64,000 nucleotides of DNA, taken from positions 235,085 to 299,084 of the forward strand of contig QNGE01000143.1 in NCBI GenBank assembly GCA_008508345.1, written 5' to 3'. The DNA is from Paragonimus westermani (taxonomy: Eukaryota > Platyhelminthes > Trematoda > Plagiorchiida > Troglotrematidae). The position numbers and the translations under genes are program-made. A model generated the notes under the pieces. The model had not been told where the DNA came from and ran no database searches. It worked only from the letters and a program-made list of their open reading frames with translations. Shown here piece by piece: positions 37,401-49,300 of the stretch (position 1 is its first letter; every line of letters starts with the position of its first letter).

Positions 37401-40400
37401 TCTTAGGTTGAAGAATTGATGTATATAATCGAAATTCTGCTCCGAGTGTTCGAGCAATGAGGCCGGCTTCGAAGAGGAGTTCAATCGATCGTATCAGCAC
37501 TGACAAGTAATCGCAATTAGTGCCCGTAAGTTGCTCATACAACCGATGGTACGTTTACTGAGCTGGTTCAGTAATACCACCATGACTTATTCGAATCGCA
37601 TACTGGCTAGTTTCTTTCACGTAGGCAGATTCAAACGAACACGGCCGTGGGATTTTACGTTCAAAAAACGTACAACAAAACGTTTTTCATTCAAACATTG
37701 GTTTGGCTCGAGTGCCGCATGCTGACAACCTTGATACGACTCACTTATTGAGCAGTTCTCATTCCACATATTTCAAAATGCTTACCTCATCTTCTTCGTC
37801 GATCCTCTGTGTTCCCGTCTTCCAAAAAGCTACTGTGACCAATGCCCTGAATGGTATTTCACACATGTTTCGAGCTTACAAATCTCCTGGTAATGATCAG
37901 TTCTGTAGGAACAATTACTGCATTTGAAACTCGGATCCAGACAGTAGTAGTCAACTTCGTTGGATCCACATGAAAACAACTTGTAACCGTAGTCCCTTCA
38001 CTAATCGTGGGATATTTGAATGGGTTATTTGTAAGGACAAAGGGTGATCAGATACGGGTGAACGCCTAACTGGATAGTCAACTCACCTGTTTATCTGGCT
38101 GACCGTGACTTTTGATTCCCTGCGTGTTATCTGTTAGCAAGTAAGTTGATATACGTAACTTTTTGAAGCTAATCAGATTACCTGATCTAGTATGACACAC
38201 ATGCATTACTGGTTATTACGATCCTTTTTCAAGCAGATCGGCTAAATCGAACATCTCACACTAATGATCACTCCCAACTTCACTGCGCACGCGCACGGAT
38301 ACTCTGAAGAATTGTTCATCATTCGCTCGATTTCCTTACGGTAGATTTTTTATGCACTCTTCTGAAAGACTTCAGTTGCCCACCATTTTCAGAGGCGGCG
38401 AATGTGCTGTTCAATTTTAGAAACATTGCATTAAAACAGATTGAAATTATGTTAACGGAGTGAATGTTGCATCCTTTACTAAAGAACGTGTTTCTGGCAA
38501 AGAGTGAAATGCACGTGTCTGATACTGCTGCAGATATCGGTTTTTATAAACAGTACGTTCACACTTCGCTCACTTTTAAAACCCGTTCCATCTCACCCGC
38601 GCACTTCATATCCAGTCAGTTAAGAATGTGAACCAAACACAACTTGTCTTTTCGACGTTCCCCTAGTGTGGCACCACTTTATCGTACACAACCTTAATGC
38701 TAACAATAAGTGCAACTTGGAAGGTTTGTATCGGTTGATGACGTACGTTAAGAAACTATATTGATTAGGACTGTGCTACCGAGTGTCAAAAAATGAAGGA
38801 TCACCCGTTACAAGAAGTTTCGTTGACAAACGGTTGCTCACAAACCTGACTCTCATCCATACTGTCGGAACAGTTTATCACCGAACACACTAAACCATGA
38901 TGAAAAAGGTTCTTTTCAAATTTGCGCCCAACGGGAACCAACTAACCATTGGCGTATGCAATAGATGAAAACGTGCACTGATGCGCACTTTTCTGATCGT
39001 TCACACACAAAATGCGTAGGCAACCAGGTAAGTCTTATTAGCGGAGTAATCGATATAGTAACTTACTCCGTATCCTGTGTTGTTTACCGGTTACTTTGCA
39101 ACGGCAGTAACGTTTACGTACCCAGAACAAATAGAACCTAGCGAGACCATGTTTCCAAACATTTGTCGTCGTGGTTAATGAGGCTGTTCGTGCTGAATAG
39201 AACAGGTAGACAGCATAAAACCCCTCGTCTTCAGTCACTGGCTATACATAGTCAGTAGTTTGGATATTGTGTGTATCACGTGGTCGCAAAACACCAACCC
39301 AATTTTGCCCAAATTAAATAATGTACCAATCAGCAAAATAGATCGGTCAACGTTCTACTCACTGCTCTCTTCTGATTGAGATGACTAGTTACCTGGAGGA
39401 TAATTGGCTGATTAGTCTGCTTGGGTTTTATAAATCAAACATACTTTTGTTTCAAGTTGGTCTACAGCAGTTATCACATAAACATAAATCCCGGTAGAAA
39501 ATACAATTGGTTAAATAAATTTCAAATAATTTTTCAGCATTTTGATATCTTGAGAGATTATTAGTAGATATGATGTTATCCGGAAGGCGATCGGCTACAC
39601 ATTCTACCGTGTTGTATCCCAGCAAATATCAACACACATTACATTAGTTTGATTACTTGTTACTTTGCTTCGTCTAATAGTGTCGTTTTTCCCCACAACA
39701 AAACCTAGGTGTCTCCAAACGCATCTAGTAAGCGGAAGTATAGACCACGAGACACTGAAGATACTGAGTATCGTTTTCACTCAGCAAACAGATCCTGATA
39801 ACTTTCGAGTGATGTGGCTTCATTCTTCAAATCGAAGCGAGTTTATCTTGAGTAATTTTCCAGGTTGTAACCGATTTGCTCCATGCGCCCAAAACTACTG
39901 TATAGTTTAGCGGTGGAACATTTGTGATCTCACTAGTAGAAATTTAAAACTGTTCATCATGGATTTGACGTTCAACGTGCGTTGACAGTGCGGTTTCGAC
40001 AAATGACGTCTCCAAACTGGAAAAGCATGCGCAAAAATAATTGAGTTGTAGAATATCTGGTGTCTTTTTTCCCGAACCTAGCGGGTCACGTGAGCAAAAC
40101 ATGCATTTGTGCAGAGGTAATCAACTGGGAAGCACTGCATAGCACGTTACGGTGTAGAATACTTGCATGTTTTAATCAGTTTCGCGATAGACCTTAAGTT
40201 TGCAGGAACAGTCTGAAGGGACTTGCCAGCCGTCATGGTGAACTTTCCTGTGGAAAACTTCGCAGGTTCTTCCTGATTGACGAAAACCAATCCGGTTATT
40301 TGTTGTTGAGTTTTATCGCTTGTTTATCATAATTTCTGCTCAAAATAAACTTAATTGTTGTTTTCAATTCCAGCTAGAATGGTAACTTAGACAAAAGTTG

Positions 40401-42699
40401 GTGTTGAATCAGGCTATAACAAGCAAAGTTAATCAACATCCGAGGTCAATTAATCGATGTGGTAAACCCTCGCTCTTAGAAGTAAGTGAGGTTTGAGTTT
40501 ATTTTGTTTGCAGATGATTCTTTTTGGAATTCAAGCAGCTAATCGCCAGAAAGTAATGATCTCTGTGTTCTACGACGGAGCTCTTAGTTACATGTAGACA
40601 AGTTCCACTATTGCGTCCGTTTGAGGAATTCATCACAAATTTGTTTTATAGGCGTTTATGGTTAATGAGCAATGTTACATGGTTTACATCGTTCTGCCTT
40701 CACCTATCTCATGCTCAATTAAACGAATTATGCCAACTTTACCCGGTAAATTGATGATTTTGAACAAACTACTTTTCATAAAATCTTGGAAAAACTATCT
40801 TTTTCTGCTAACATTTTGTTACCATAACTCTCAAAGAGAACTGCATGTCTTGAGCTCTTGACGTTTTCTTGGGTAACATGAAAACATTTTGCACTTAGAC
40901 AAGGTTGTATGCATTTTGAAGGGAAAAGTAAACGTTTTCTATGTTGCGTATGCTGTTGTTTCTTTCAACAGTTTGCTTCCTGCAAATTTTACACATAAAC
41001 GTGAAATGAATAAGTAACGCTTATCAGCAAACCGGAGCAACTGTGTTTTAAAAAAGTATTTCCAAGATTTTGCGAAGTTGGATGTAATATATCATTACAA
41101 GGTGTATACCACCTTTTTTGAGTAAAATGATCAGTTAAGTGCGGCAATTTGCTTGTTGTACTGACGAAAATCAAGCTGCCCTAGCGAATCTAATTTAGAG
41201 AAGCATCGTCACGTAAACAGTTTAGATGGAAGTCATTTTGATGGAAGCGCTGCAACACACATGTGAAATTGAGGTCGGAATATTATGGCACTTTAGCGCA
41301 GCTTAATCACAGTAGTCGGGTGCTCTGTAAACCTCATTGAACAGAAAAGTGTCCCAGTAGGGCATCCATCCAGAACGTGGGGATTACTGTTCAGCTCACA
41401 AACGTCCAGACATATATGACGAAACATTTGAAGTGTGCACATTCGTGAGCGGTCGTTTGGAAGCGTTCGTTCAGTATCTCACGTTCTGACGCTCGTAGTT
41501 TTGTTCCATTTTAGCAATCATTCGGAATGTCCGCGCAACCATCCGACATAAAAATTAACCTGGACCAGTTCAACAACTTTTACAAAGTGGGTTCAATCGT
41601 TTTCAGCCCCTCTAGTACATGCACTCATTTATTACGTTTAAGGTTAGCATCGACTCATCCTGGGGTTCAATCTATTACGGAATTTAAAACGATGGAATAC
41701 ATTTCACTAAACATTTATTTAGCTAGTGAAAATAGACGACAAGTAATTATATTCCGAAATGACCATTCTGGGACATTTTCAATGCGTTTGTGGAGTGTAC
41801 CCTTAACTAATTTACCCCAACGTTGTGCGTTCTATTCAAGGTCATATGATGTCCTTAGATGTGCCGTAATGGTTTCTGATCAAATTGAGGACAAGAAACT
41901 TCTCACTACTGTCTAACGTTTTTTATTCAAAAGGGAACTTGAAGGTAAAGTATTTCAAGCTGGAAATTTTCCACGGCGAAATCTGAGAAGCAGTGTGCAT
42001 CTTCAGTTGAGTGAAAGCACTTGAACTCCCATTCGAGTGCTTCGGATACGAATGTTGTGGGAGCTACTAGTGAAGGGATTTTACAATCAGCATGACCTAA
42101 TCAGCATACGGTGGATGTTCGGAGCAACCTCAGTTTCTCAGTCGAAGAGTATCTGGTCTATTCAAGTGAACACCTAACAGTTGCTCGATTCACCCTAAAA
42201 TGGACATCAGGATCATGTATTAATCAACCATCCAGGTTATGTTTCATTAAAAATTTGTTTGGCTTACATCGAGGAGCAAGGTGATTAAAACTTGAGGAGC
42301 AGACAACTGCAAAAGGAATACGGAATGTGATTTGAACATTTTAACAACGTGGTACTGAAGAATTTCTCATATGGCTAACCTTACAGGAACATTCTGGTTA
42401 ACTGTGTGTGATCTCATATATTTTGTTTTATACAAAATTCAGTTTTTTCCATAACGAGTGATTGTATATATTCGTTCAAACTGAAAAACGTGAAACATGT
42501 CTACTGAAGGAATCTGGTAACAATTCGTCAAGAAGAGGAAGCGTGTGACAACAACTCGGCAATAGTTATGATTGCCTAATTGACGTTAGAATGTGGCCTA
42601 ACGTACATCAGGTTTCTCGTAATAATTTATGAGCGCGTATTCATTACTGAACTATGTTAGAATGAGTAGGAAGGGATTTGGTTTTTCGTGTAGTTCAAA
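31412..42699. other. Long intergenic interval upstream of the receptor
   Basis: Eleven kilobases without a supported gene. The most exon-like piece is on the minus strand at about 33429-33757. A 129-codon ATG frame at 41527-41916 has a plausible N-terminus but no recognisable domain. No SINE copy of the family was recognised here. Confidence 0.5.
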
Positions 42700-42945
42700 T
42701 ATCACCCACGCGTGACAACAGCTGCCGCATTTCCATGGACTTCCTAGTTGCCTCCTTCCAAAAAGAAGCATCAGATGCGAATTTCTTTCTTGTTAGAGCT
42801 CGTCAGTAGTGCATATCCTTGCCACGGCCGAGACTATAATTCTGGCCACGCTTTCATGAGGCAGCCATGTTGACCACCGCCCCACTGACCACACATTACG
42901 CACGACGAAATTGTTAAAATGTGAACGTGCTGGTCAACTTGAAAA
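42700..42945 (-). mobile_element. tRNA-derived SINE, inverted copy A
   Basis: Read on the minus strand, this aligns with copy B over its whole length. It shares the 5' module, the GGTGGTCAACA tRNA-like start, the GCCTCATGA block, the TCGGCCGTGGCAAGGAT junction and the CACTACTGACGAGCTCT ribozyme start. It then has a diverged GATGCTTCTTT tail. Box B is damaged, so Pol III transcription from this copy is doubtful. It sits head-to-head with copy B, with the two 5' ends about 125-170 bp apart. Confidence 0.75.
42768..42812 (-). ncRNA. Hammerhead ribozyme relic in SINE copy A
   Basis: This has the same 45-nt length as the intact motif. CUGACGA and GAAA are both preserved. Stem I (GCACUA/UGAUGC) has one C-A mismatch, and stem II has lost its inner complementarity (GCUCU/AGAAA). 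Stem III has changed to AU-UCGC-AU, so the C-G pair of copy B is replaced by U-A. The cleavage triplet is AUC. The motif is recognisable but probably inactive or weak. Confidence 0.65.
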
Positions 42946-43069
42946 TAAACCAAATCCCCGACTACTCATCACAAATCTAAAATATCGCCTTGCACGTTTA
43001 ATGAGATCAGTGATCTCGACCTGTCTTGGAAGTCCTAATCGCGGGGTTATTGGTTGGAGTTAATAGAAC

Positions 43070-43340
43070 AGTTACTGTCTCCTCTTAAGACGAACGGGCA
43101 ACCTGATAATTGCTCACAAGCGAGAGTGGTTAAGCGTTCTGATTTGATGATTCGGTCAAGCCTGATGTGAGGTCAATGGTGCAGTGGTCAACACGGTTGC
43201 CTCATGATTGGAATTGCCGGGGTTCAAATCTCGGCTGTGGCAAGGATGTGCACTACTGACGAGCTCTAATGAGAGCGAAACTCGAGTCTGGTGCTTCTTT
43301 TCGAAAGAGGCTGGCTGGCAGTTTCTTAGTTATTCATCTC
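43070..43340 (+). mobile_element. tRNA-derived SINE with intact hammerhead ribozyme (copy B)
   Basis: This is the best-preserved copy of the family found eight times in the window. It has an internal Pol III promoter: box A TGGTGCAGTGG at 43177-43187, and a box-B-like GGTTCAAATCT at 43221-43231, 33 nt downstream. A T-arm-like stem (CCGGG/CTCGG) surrounds box B. The hammerhead ribozyme (43250-43294) follows directly, then a tail shared with the other copies (GTGCTTC, then a GGCTGGC-type block). The 5' module before the tRNA-like part (GTGGTTAAGCG at about 43126) is also shared with copies at 17.0, 23.5, 23.8 and 25.1 kb. Ends are estimated from where similarity to other copies stops, and no target-site duplication was securely identified. 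There is no coding capacity, so movement would depend on an autonomous LINE or similar element. Confidence 0.82.
43250..43294 (+). ncRNA. Type I hammerhead ribozyme, complete core
   Basis: This is a self-cleaving RNA motif inside SINE copy B. Stem I pairs GCACUA (43250-43255) with UGGUGC (43289-43294), six pairs with one G-U. The core CUGACGA is at 43256-43262, matching CUGANGA. Stem II is GCUCU/AGAGC (43263-43267, 43272-43276) with an AAUG loop. GAAA is at 43277-43280. Stem III is ACUCGAGU (43280-43287): either 2 bp closed by a UCGA loop, or an 8-nt palindrome that could pair between two molecules. The predicted cleavage site is after the C of GUC at 43288. Every residue of the catalytic consensus is present. 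Hammerheads with such minimal stem III are known in newt satellite RNA and related retroelements, and often work as dimers. Activity here is inferred, not shown. Confidence 0.85.
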
Positions 43341-46300
43341 ACCGAATTTCAATTAAAACCATTCACTGTTATACTAAAGTCCTTCAATTTCCAAACCACA
43401 TCGCGTGGCAAAATCAGTTTGCACTTTGTTCTGACCAGTTTGGTTATCCTACTTGAGTATCTGGTGGCATTCGTGATTGGTTCAAAGTTAGCCACATCGA
43501 TATGGTGTTTCACCAGAACCAGTATTCGGAACAAACTCACTCTGACGACTTTACTCAATTGATGTTCAACAGAGACTTTGATTTTTAAAGATGAACATGG
43601 ATTTTAGTGTCGTCATTATGGATATGGCCGACTACATATCCAGATCATAGCAACGTTGAGCGATTACCGAATTTTGCACGGATACTCCAACAGACAGCAA
43701 AAGCTAACGTGGAGGTTGGAGCAGTACTAAACAATCACTTTATCGACCGAATAACAATGAAATCACCCTTACTCAGGTCTCATGTATCTGAGCATAGTAC
43801 GCTGCGTCCAAATTCCTCGGGTTTGATCACCGCTGCTTATAATGAAAGCACCATAACAAAACCGGGCTTATTGAGTTTACAGCCATTGAAGTAAACGATA
43901 GCAGGAAAATGTGCGTCAGGTTATTTGTGGCCAATTTCTTCACCAGAGGGACTAAAATTTGGCAAGAAATACATGACTAGGGTGGATTATGCTCTTGTGA
44001 GCACAAGTGTTCCCCTGGTGTAGTTAATTGGCTAAAACTGCAAGTATGCTCACCCAGACCATTTTAACATAATTTGTTCCAGGTATTTGTCACCGTTCCT
44101 AATGAATACCAATTCCCGCTTCCAGAAAAACAGCTTCTTATAAATATTGTTAGTGTTGACAAAAGCGATCTATTTGACTGGAAATTTTGTGGTACATTTG
44201 TGCACTCAGGGAGCACAGCGTGAATCAAGCCACCGGTGAATTTGTGACCTGAAGTTAAGAACACAACAGTTCTTATTTAACAGATAGCATCAAGCACATC
44301 TAAGTGCATGAAACGTTTGAGTTTCAAAATCTCCATCACACTGTTAAAATGTTTTCATTAATTATATACAGGATGTGTCTATCAAAGACAAAATTGAAAA
44401 GTCAAGTACTTGAGTCCTCCTGGTTTGCACTGAATTAATGCTAGCTTAATCTGTTGAGAACTCCGTGTTATTGTCCCCGGAACCAGTGGTCAACTATTTG
44501 TAGAGATAACGGAATTACGGAAAAGTGGCCGTTAGTCGGCATCCGCTGACATATTCAGCACATATCTGCCAACCGCTGAAGTGGTTTTAACTTGTCCAAA
44601 CTGAGCGCCAATGTTGGTTTATCCCAAAGAGTGAATGAATTGGCCTCTGCCAAACATTCTCTCCACGACAGCACTGAGATGCATTGTCAACGTTATCCGG
44701 CTGGTTCTGCTCTCATTCGAATCACAAGACCATTTCTGCAAGCACAGCTAGCGCTGAGTGATAAATCTCACGTCATTTACAAGGTTTTATGTATTCGTTT
44801 ATCTAACCAGCTAGAACGTAACAGCAACCGTGCATTCGAATCAGAACACATCCCGGTCTTGGTTTCTAAAACACCCAAGTAAACCAAAATTTTTCAGTTC
44901 TGTCAGATTGGTGTGATATATATCATGATCTGGCAACATCGCTCGCTCGATGCTTGTTGACACACGTCGTTCATAATTGGATTTGGAAGGGTTTTACCAA
45001 CAAGTTACGCAAGAAATATGTCAGTTCAAGCTTGTTTTTACCTCTCTGATCCAATGGTCACAGTCTACCTCAGGATGCCAGTTTGTACTGGCTAAAGCTA
45101 CAAGGGTTTTAAACTGTGCTTACACTGATTCTCGATGCTCGCCTTCAAACTGAAACTTCACCACCTTTTTCGTCCTTGTCTGGACTCGTCGAGTAGTGAT
45201 GGTTTAAATGGGTTTGAGGATATGAGTAGAAAAACATCACAAACATCATTTGAGACCAGTGCGGCAGTAGCCAATGTGAACTGGTAATCCAACGTGAAAT
45301 GTGTCTATCTACAATACCGGATTTAAAAAGAGTCACAAGTATATACTAATTCTTCCCTTCAAAAACGGTGCTTACAGTCGACCACGTCTATGAACGTGTC
45401 CGACCGTAACGCGATCAGTAACCCGTTCACGCCCTCATTCGGATTATCTTGGATGAGCTGGAACAAGGTTAAAACCGATCGTGAAATGTCGGTTTGAAGG
45501 TCGCGATCGAAAAGCGTCACAGAAAGTTGAAAGCTTTACGGGTCCGCGGAAACAAAAACCATCGATGAACGGAAACCATCATTTAATGTACTGAAAGACA
45601 GTTTCGTCTGTATCAGATTGCTTGGCAAACTGATGAGCAGTAATGAGCAAGTGTAGCCAACCGGTGCAATTAATCCTTTTTACATTGTCAACGGAACCCA
45701 TATCTTACAAAAGACAGCTGTGCAAAACAGCAGAGCACATCTAACCAAAACAAAATCCGCTTCCTGCATGGGTGTCCAGGGTGGGAAATGTTGACTGTTT
45801 GTGAATTTAAAATGGAACTCAGTCTAAACTGAATTACACTGATCCGCTTTCGTTATGCAGCATCATGCTCGGCTTTTGTTCAGAGTTCAACAGTTTGGCG
45901 TCATACACCGCACTGCGTGATATCGGTTTTCATATAGCGCAACAAAACATTAGTGTATAACCTGACTTGTTTCGTCATAATTTTATTGGGTAGTATTTGC
46001 AATGCTACATTCACTTTCATTCGTTTTCAGTATCTATATGGTTTTTATTACTTATCCTAAATTTCGACTTTTCAGACTCTCTGTCAGCACGAAATCAGCC
46101 GCTAACGTAAAAACAACCTTCTCAATAACGACATTTGACGCATCGGTTGTGCCAAATAGGAACACATCGAACGACAACGTGTAGCGCTAGTTTGTGTGCC
46201 ACACACTGGTTTCTATCAAACACGCCGTAGATAATTTTCCAATGTGTTGGCGTGAGGCACGGATGGTAGGGTTTCGCCGACGAGCTGAATAAACGGACGC

Positions 46301-49300
46301 AACAATATACCTTACAACGTACTACACAGCATACATGTCAAAAATGAGTTAACTGACCGAATATTCACCACTTTGATCTGTTAATCCATTGTAGTTTTGC
46401 GTCAACATTTTTGGAGCCACTTACGAACCGAAAATCAGAATCAGCGAACAACGGTGACTTACTTCATTTGAAAGTTGACAAGTTACTCAATATGCACGAT
46501 GAAAGTTATTTGTCTCTAGCTGGCTGGCTTATCCATATGATTAGCTGAGTGATAATTTATTGCTCAATCCGACAAGTGTATACTCGAAAACAATCGCCAA
46601 TTTTCGCATTAAGTACGGCTACGTGAACCAGTCTATCTATGTGTTTTATATACAAACTTCTTACTTGCTTTAAGACTACGACCAAGTGTATCCGTGGTAA
46701 CCTCAAATATTTAAAGATCGCATGTCTGATTGCAGAACCGAGACTGGTAACAACGTTCAGGTCACACAACAATTTAACCTAATTATTAATGGTTAGATTG
46801 TTTAGTTTCAATATAAAATTCATTTTTTTATCCATATCAAACAATGGGTCATTTTGTTATAGCGATAGTATCATGTAAAGCATTGATGTAGTGCACTTCG
46901 AATAATACGGCTTTCGTATTTGGTAAATTCAATGGCGTTTTTTGTGTTGCCTTCAAGTGAGACTACAAAATTTTGTGTATGCCGGTTAATCTAACTGACC
47001 ATAGATTAACGTGAAAGGTTAGTGGCAACCCGACTGTCATTTTGAAGTTGTCTGTAACTTGCAGACCAGTGAATGTGATATATGTTGCCTAAACTCACCC
47101 CGTTCACCTAGTTGACATAACAGTTTTCATAGACTCAGACGAGTTCTACTGCTCACTCTTCGTGTATTGTTTATTGTGTGCGTTGCACTTTTCACCAACT
47201 CTTTATCTCTAATCTACTAAAACAATTTATGCCAGCAGAAAATCGAGTCAATTTTATTGTAATTCGTGAATATTTGAAGCTAGTCAACTAAACAGTAAGG
47301 GTACTGAGCGTGAACAAGTTCAGCTGATTTTTACAGAGCTATTGAGACTGACACAAACATTCTTTTTGAAAACTGGACGGCAAATTATCTCTGTTGTCAG
47401 AGTTTTTTAATGGTATGCTTATCTTCCCAGGCAAAGCTGAATAAATTCACATTGCGACTTTAAGTCTATTTTTGGTATGCGCCTAAATGTTTCATTGCAA
47501 TTAATAGCAATACATCGGTAATTGAAAGTGACGTTTATCTGTTGGGTGATTAGAAAAAACGGTTCATGTTTAAATATAAGCAAGGGAACTTATGTATCTA
47601 CATTGAGCATTTTATTCACAAATAACCAGATACGCTTTAGAACTGTGAGGTGCAAAACGAAGTAATTTTTTGCTTATATGTTGCGTTTGATCAACACAAA
47701 CTGGGAATTGCTTACCTGACTACGCGTTTATTTCCTTCATTTTTAGAACACCTGCATCTTGTTACACGTAACTTGTCAAATTCTGCTTCCTCTAGACAAC
47801 TTATTTTGGAGCCTTTGAACTGCGATGTCTGGATTGAGTTTTGTACGCGTGCTGATTATTTCGCACCAAATGATCAATGTCGGTTTTGGAATTGTTCTAA
47901 GCAATCATCCAACGGCTTCCAACCAATGACTGCAACCAGCTAACTGTGTTCACTAATCTCTGGGCCGTGATTGGACAGAAAAGGCAACGTCATCTGACCA
48001 ATGCGGTCTAACGTTTTTGTGCAACTGTCGACACCACTAACACCAGCAGTGTATGTACTTAAAACTTGTTAACTTACCTGACTAGTTTTTTAAACATTCT
48101 ACTCAAACAGTTGTTCCTAAACTATTTTCATTCTTAGCAAAGAAAAGGAAACGACCGCGAACAAAAGTACTTGTGAGGATATAAAATTGTTTTCAAATTT
48201 TTAAACCTACATCGACTACTACCTATTGCCCGATGATCATTATAAATGAAGAAAAGGAAATCTAAGTATATGTGTAAAGAAACCAGATAAAGAATCGCTA
48301 TCGCCGATTGGGCAAACAGCAAGTCTTGTTTTACAAACTAGAAATTGACATCATAAACTGTAGAAGTGTGTAAATCGGTCAGAAAAACTAAATAGCTCAG
48401 AGACCCACCTCTTGCCATTGTAAACCACCAAACCTGGTTAGCATACGAAAGCCTATGTCAACAAGCAAATCAGTATTACATTGTTACTACCAATCCTCAG
48501 AGAACTACAGACACTGTACATCATAAACACCCTAAGTTTGCTTCGAACATTCAATGTTTACAGTTTTTCATTTTGCGTAGGTCTCAGATGTACAAGGTCT
48601 ATTGTGAGCGGTGTCACTTTGCTCGACTTATCCTGCTACGTTGACTGTTTACGATGATAAACAGAGTTGATGTAGAAGGTTTCATATGCAAACGAATATC
48701 TTGAAGTGATCTTGAACAATCAGACAAGTGTAGCTGCTTCTAAACTGTTACGTGTAAGATTTACACAAGGTCTGCAGTTTTAGCTTAGTTAACAGAATTC
48801 ATTGCATTGTGAGAGAACAAACAAAACTAAACTATGCTAATCACATCCGGTTTTGTATGTTATAAGATTTGTTGACATTTGTGCGTTACCAGAATACTAT
48901 ATCTTTCGCGTAGTTGATCGATTCAACTGCACTTGCCGAAGTGTCTATAGCAAACATAATTATCATCTATGTAGAATAACAGACGAATATATACTCCAGT
49001 GTATAATGTGCCCAATGACAGTGTGCGTATCAAACTTCAGTAATTTGTGCAAATAATCTGCGTTGTTTACATAATAAACCTTTATGACGTTTTAATCGCT
49101 AATTTAGGCGCAGTGCCTATAACTGCCAGAAAGCCTGTTCGCAAACAAATTGACAAATTAGGAAGCCAGCCGGCTTGGATTGACTACTCCTTCAGTGAGA
49201 AAAATAAGCTTGGCCGGTTGTGCTACTGTTGGTACTCGAACATTGACTGAAGAAATCAAGCGGAACCTCTACTAGTGTAGATGTAGCACTTTGAACTAAG

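Noticed and set aside
41527..41916. 129-codon ATG frame
   Set aside because: No recognisable domain, and the length is compatible with chance. It might be a first exon, but nothing else supports it.
44485..44520. CCAGTGGTCAACTA, resembling the SINE tRNA-like head
   Set aside because: Only about 12 bases match, and none of the other family blocks follow.
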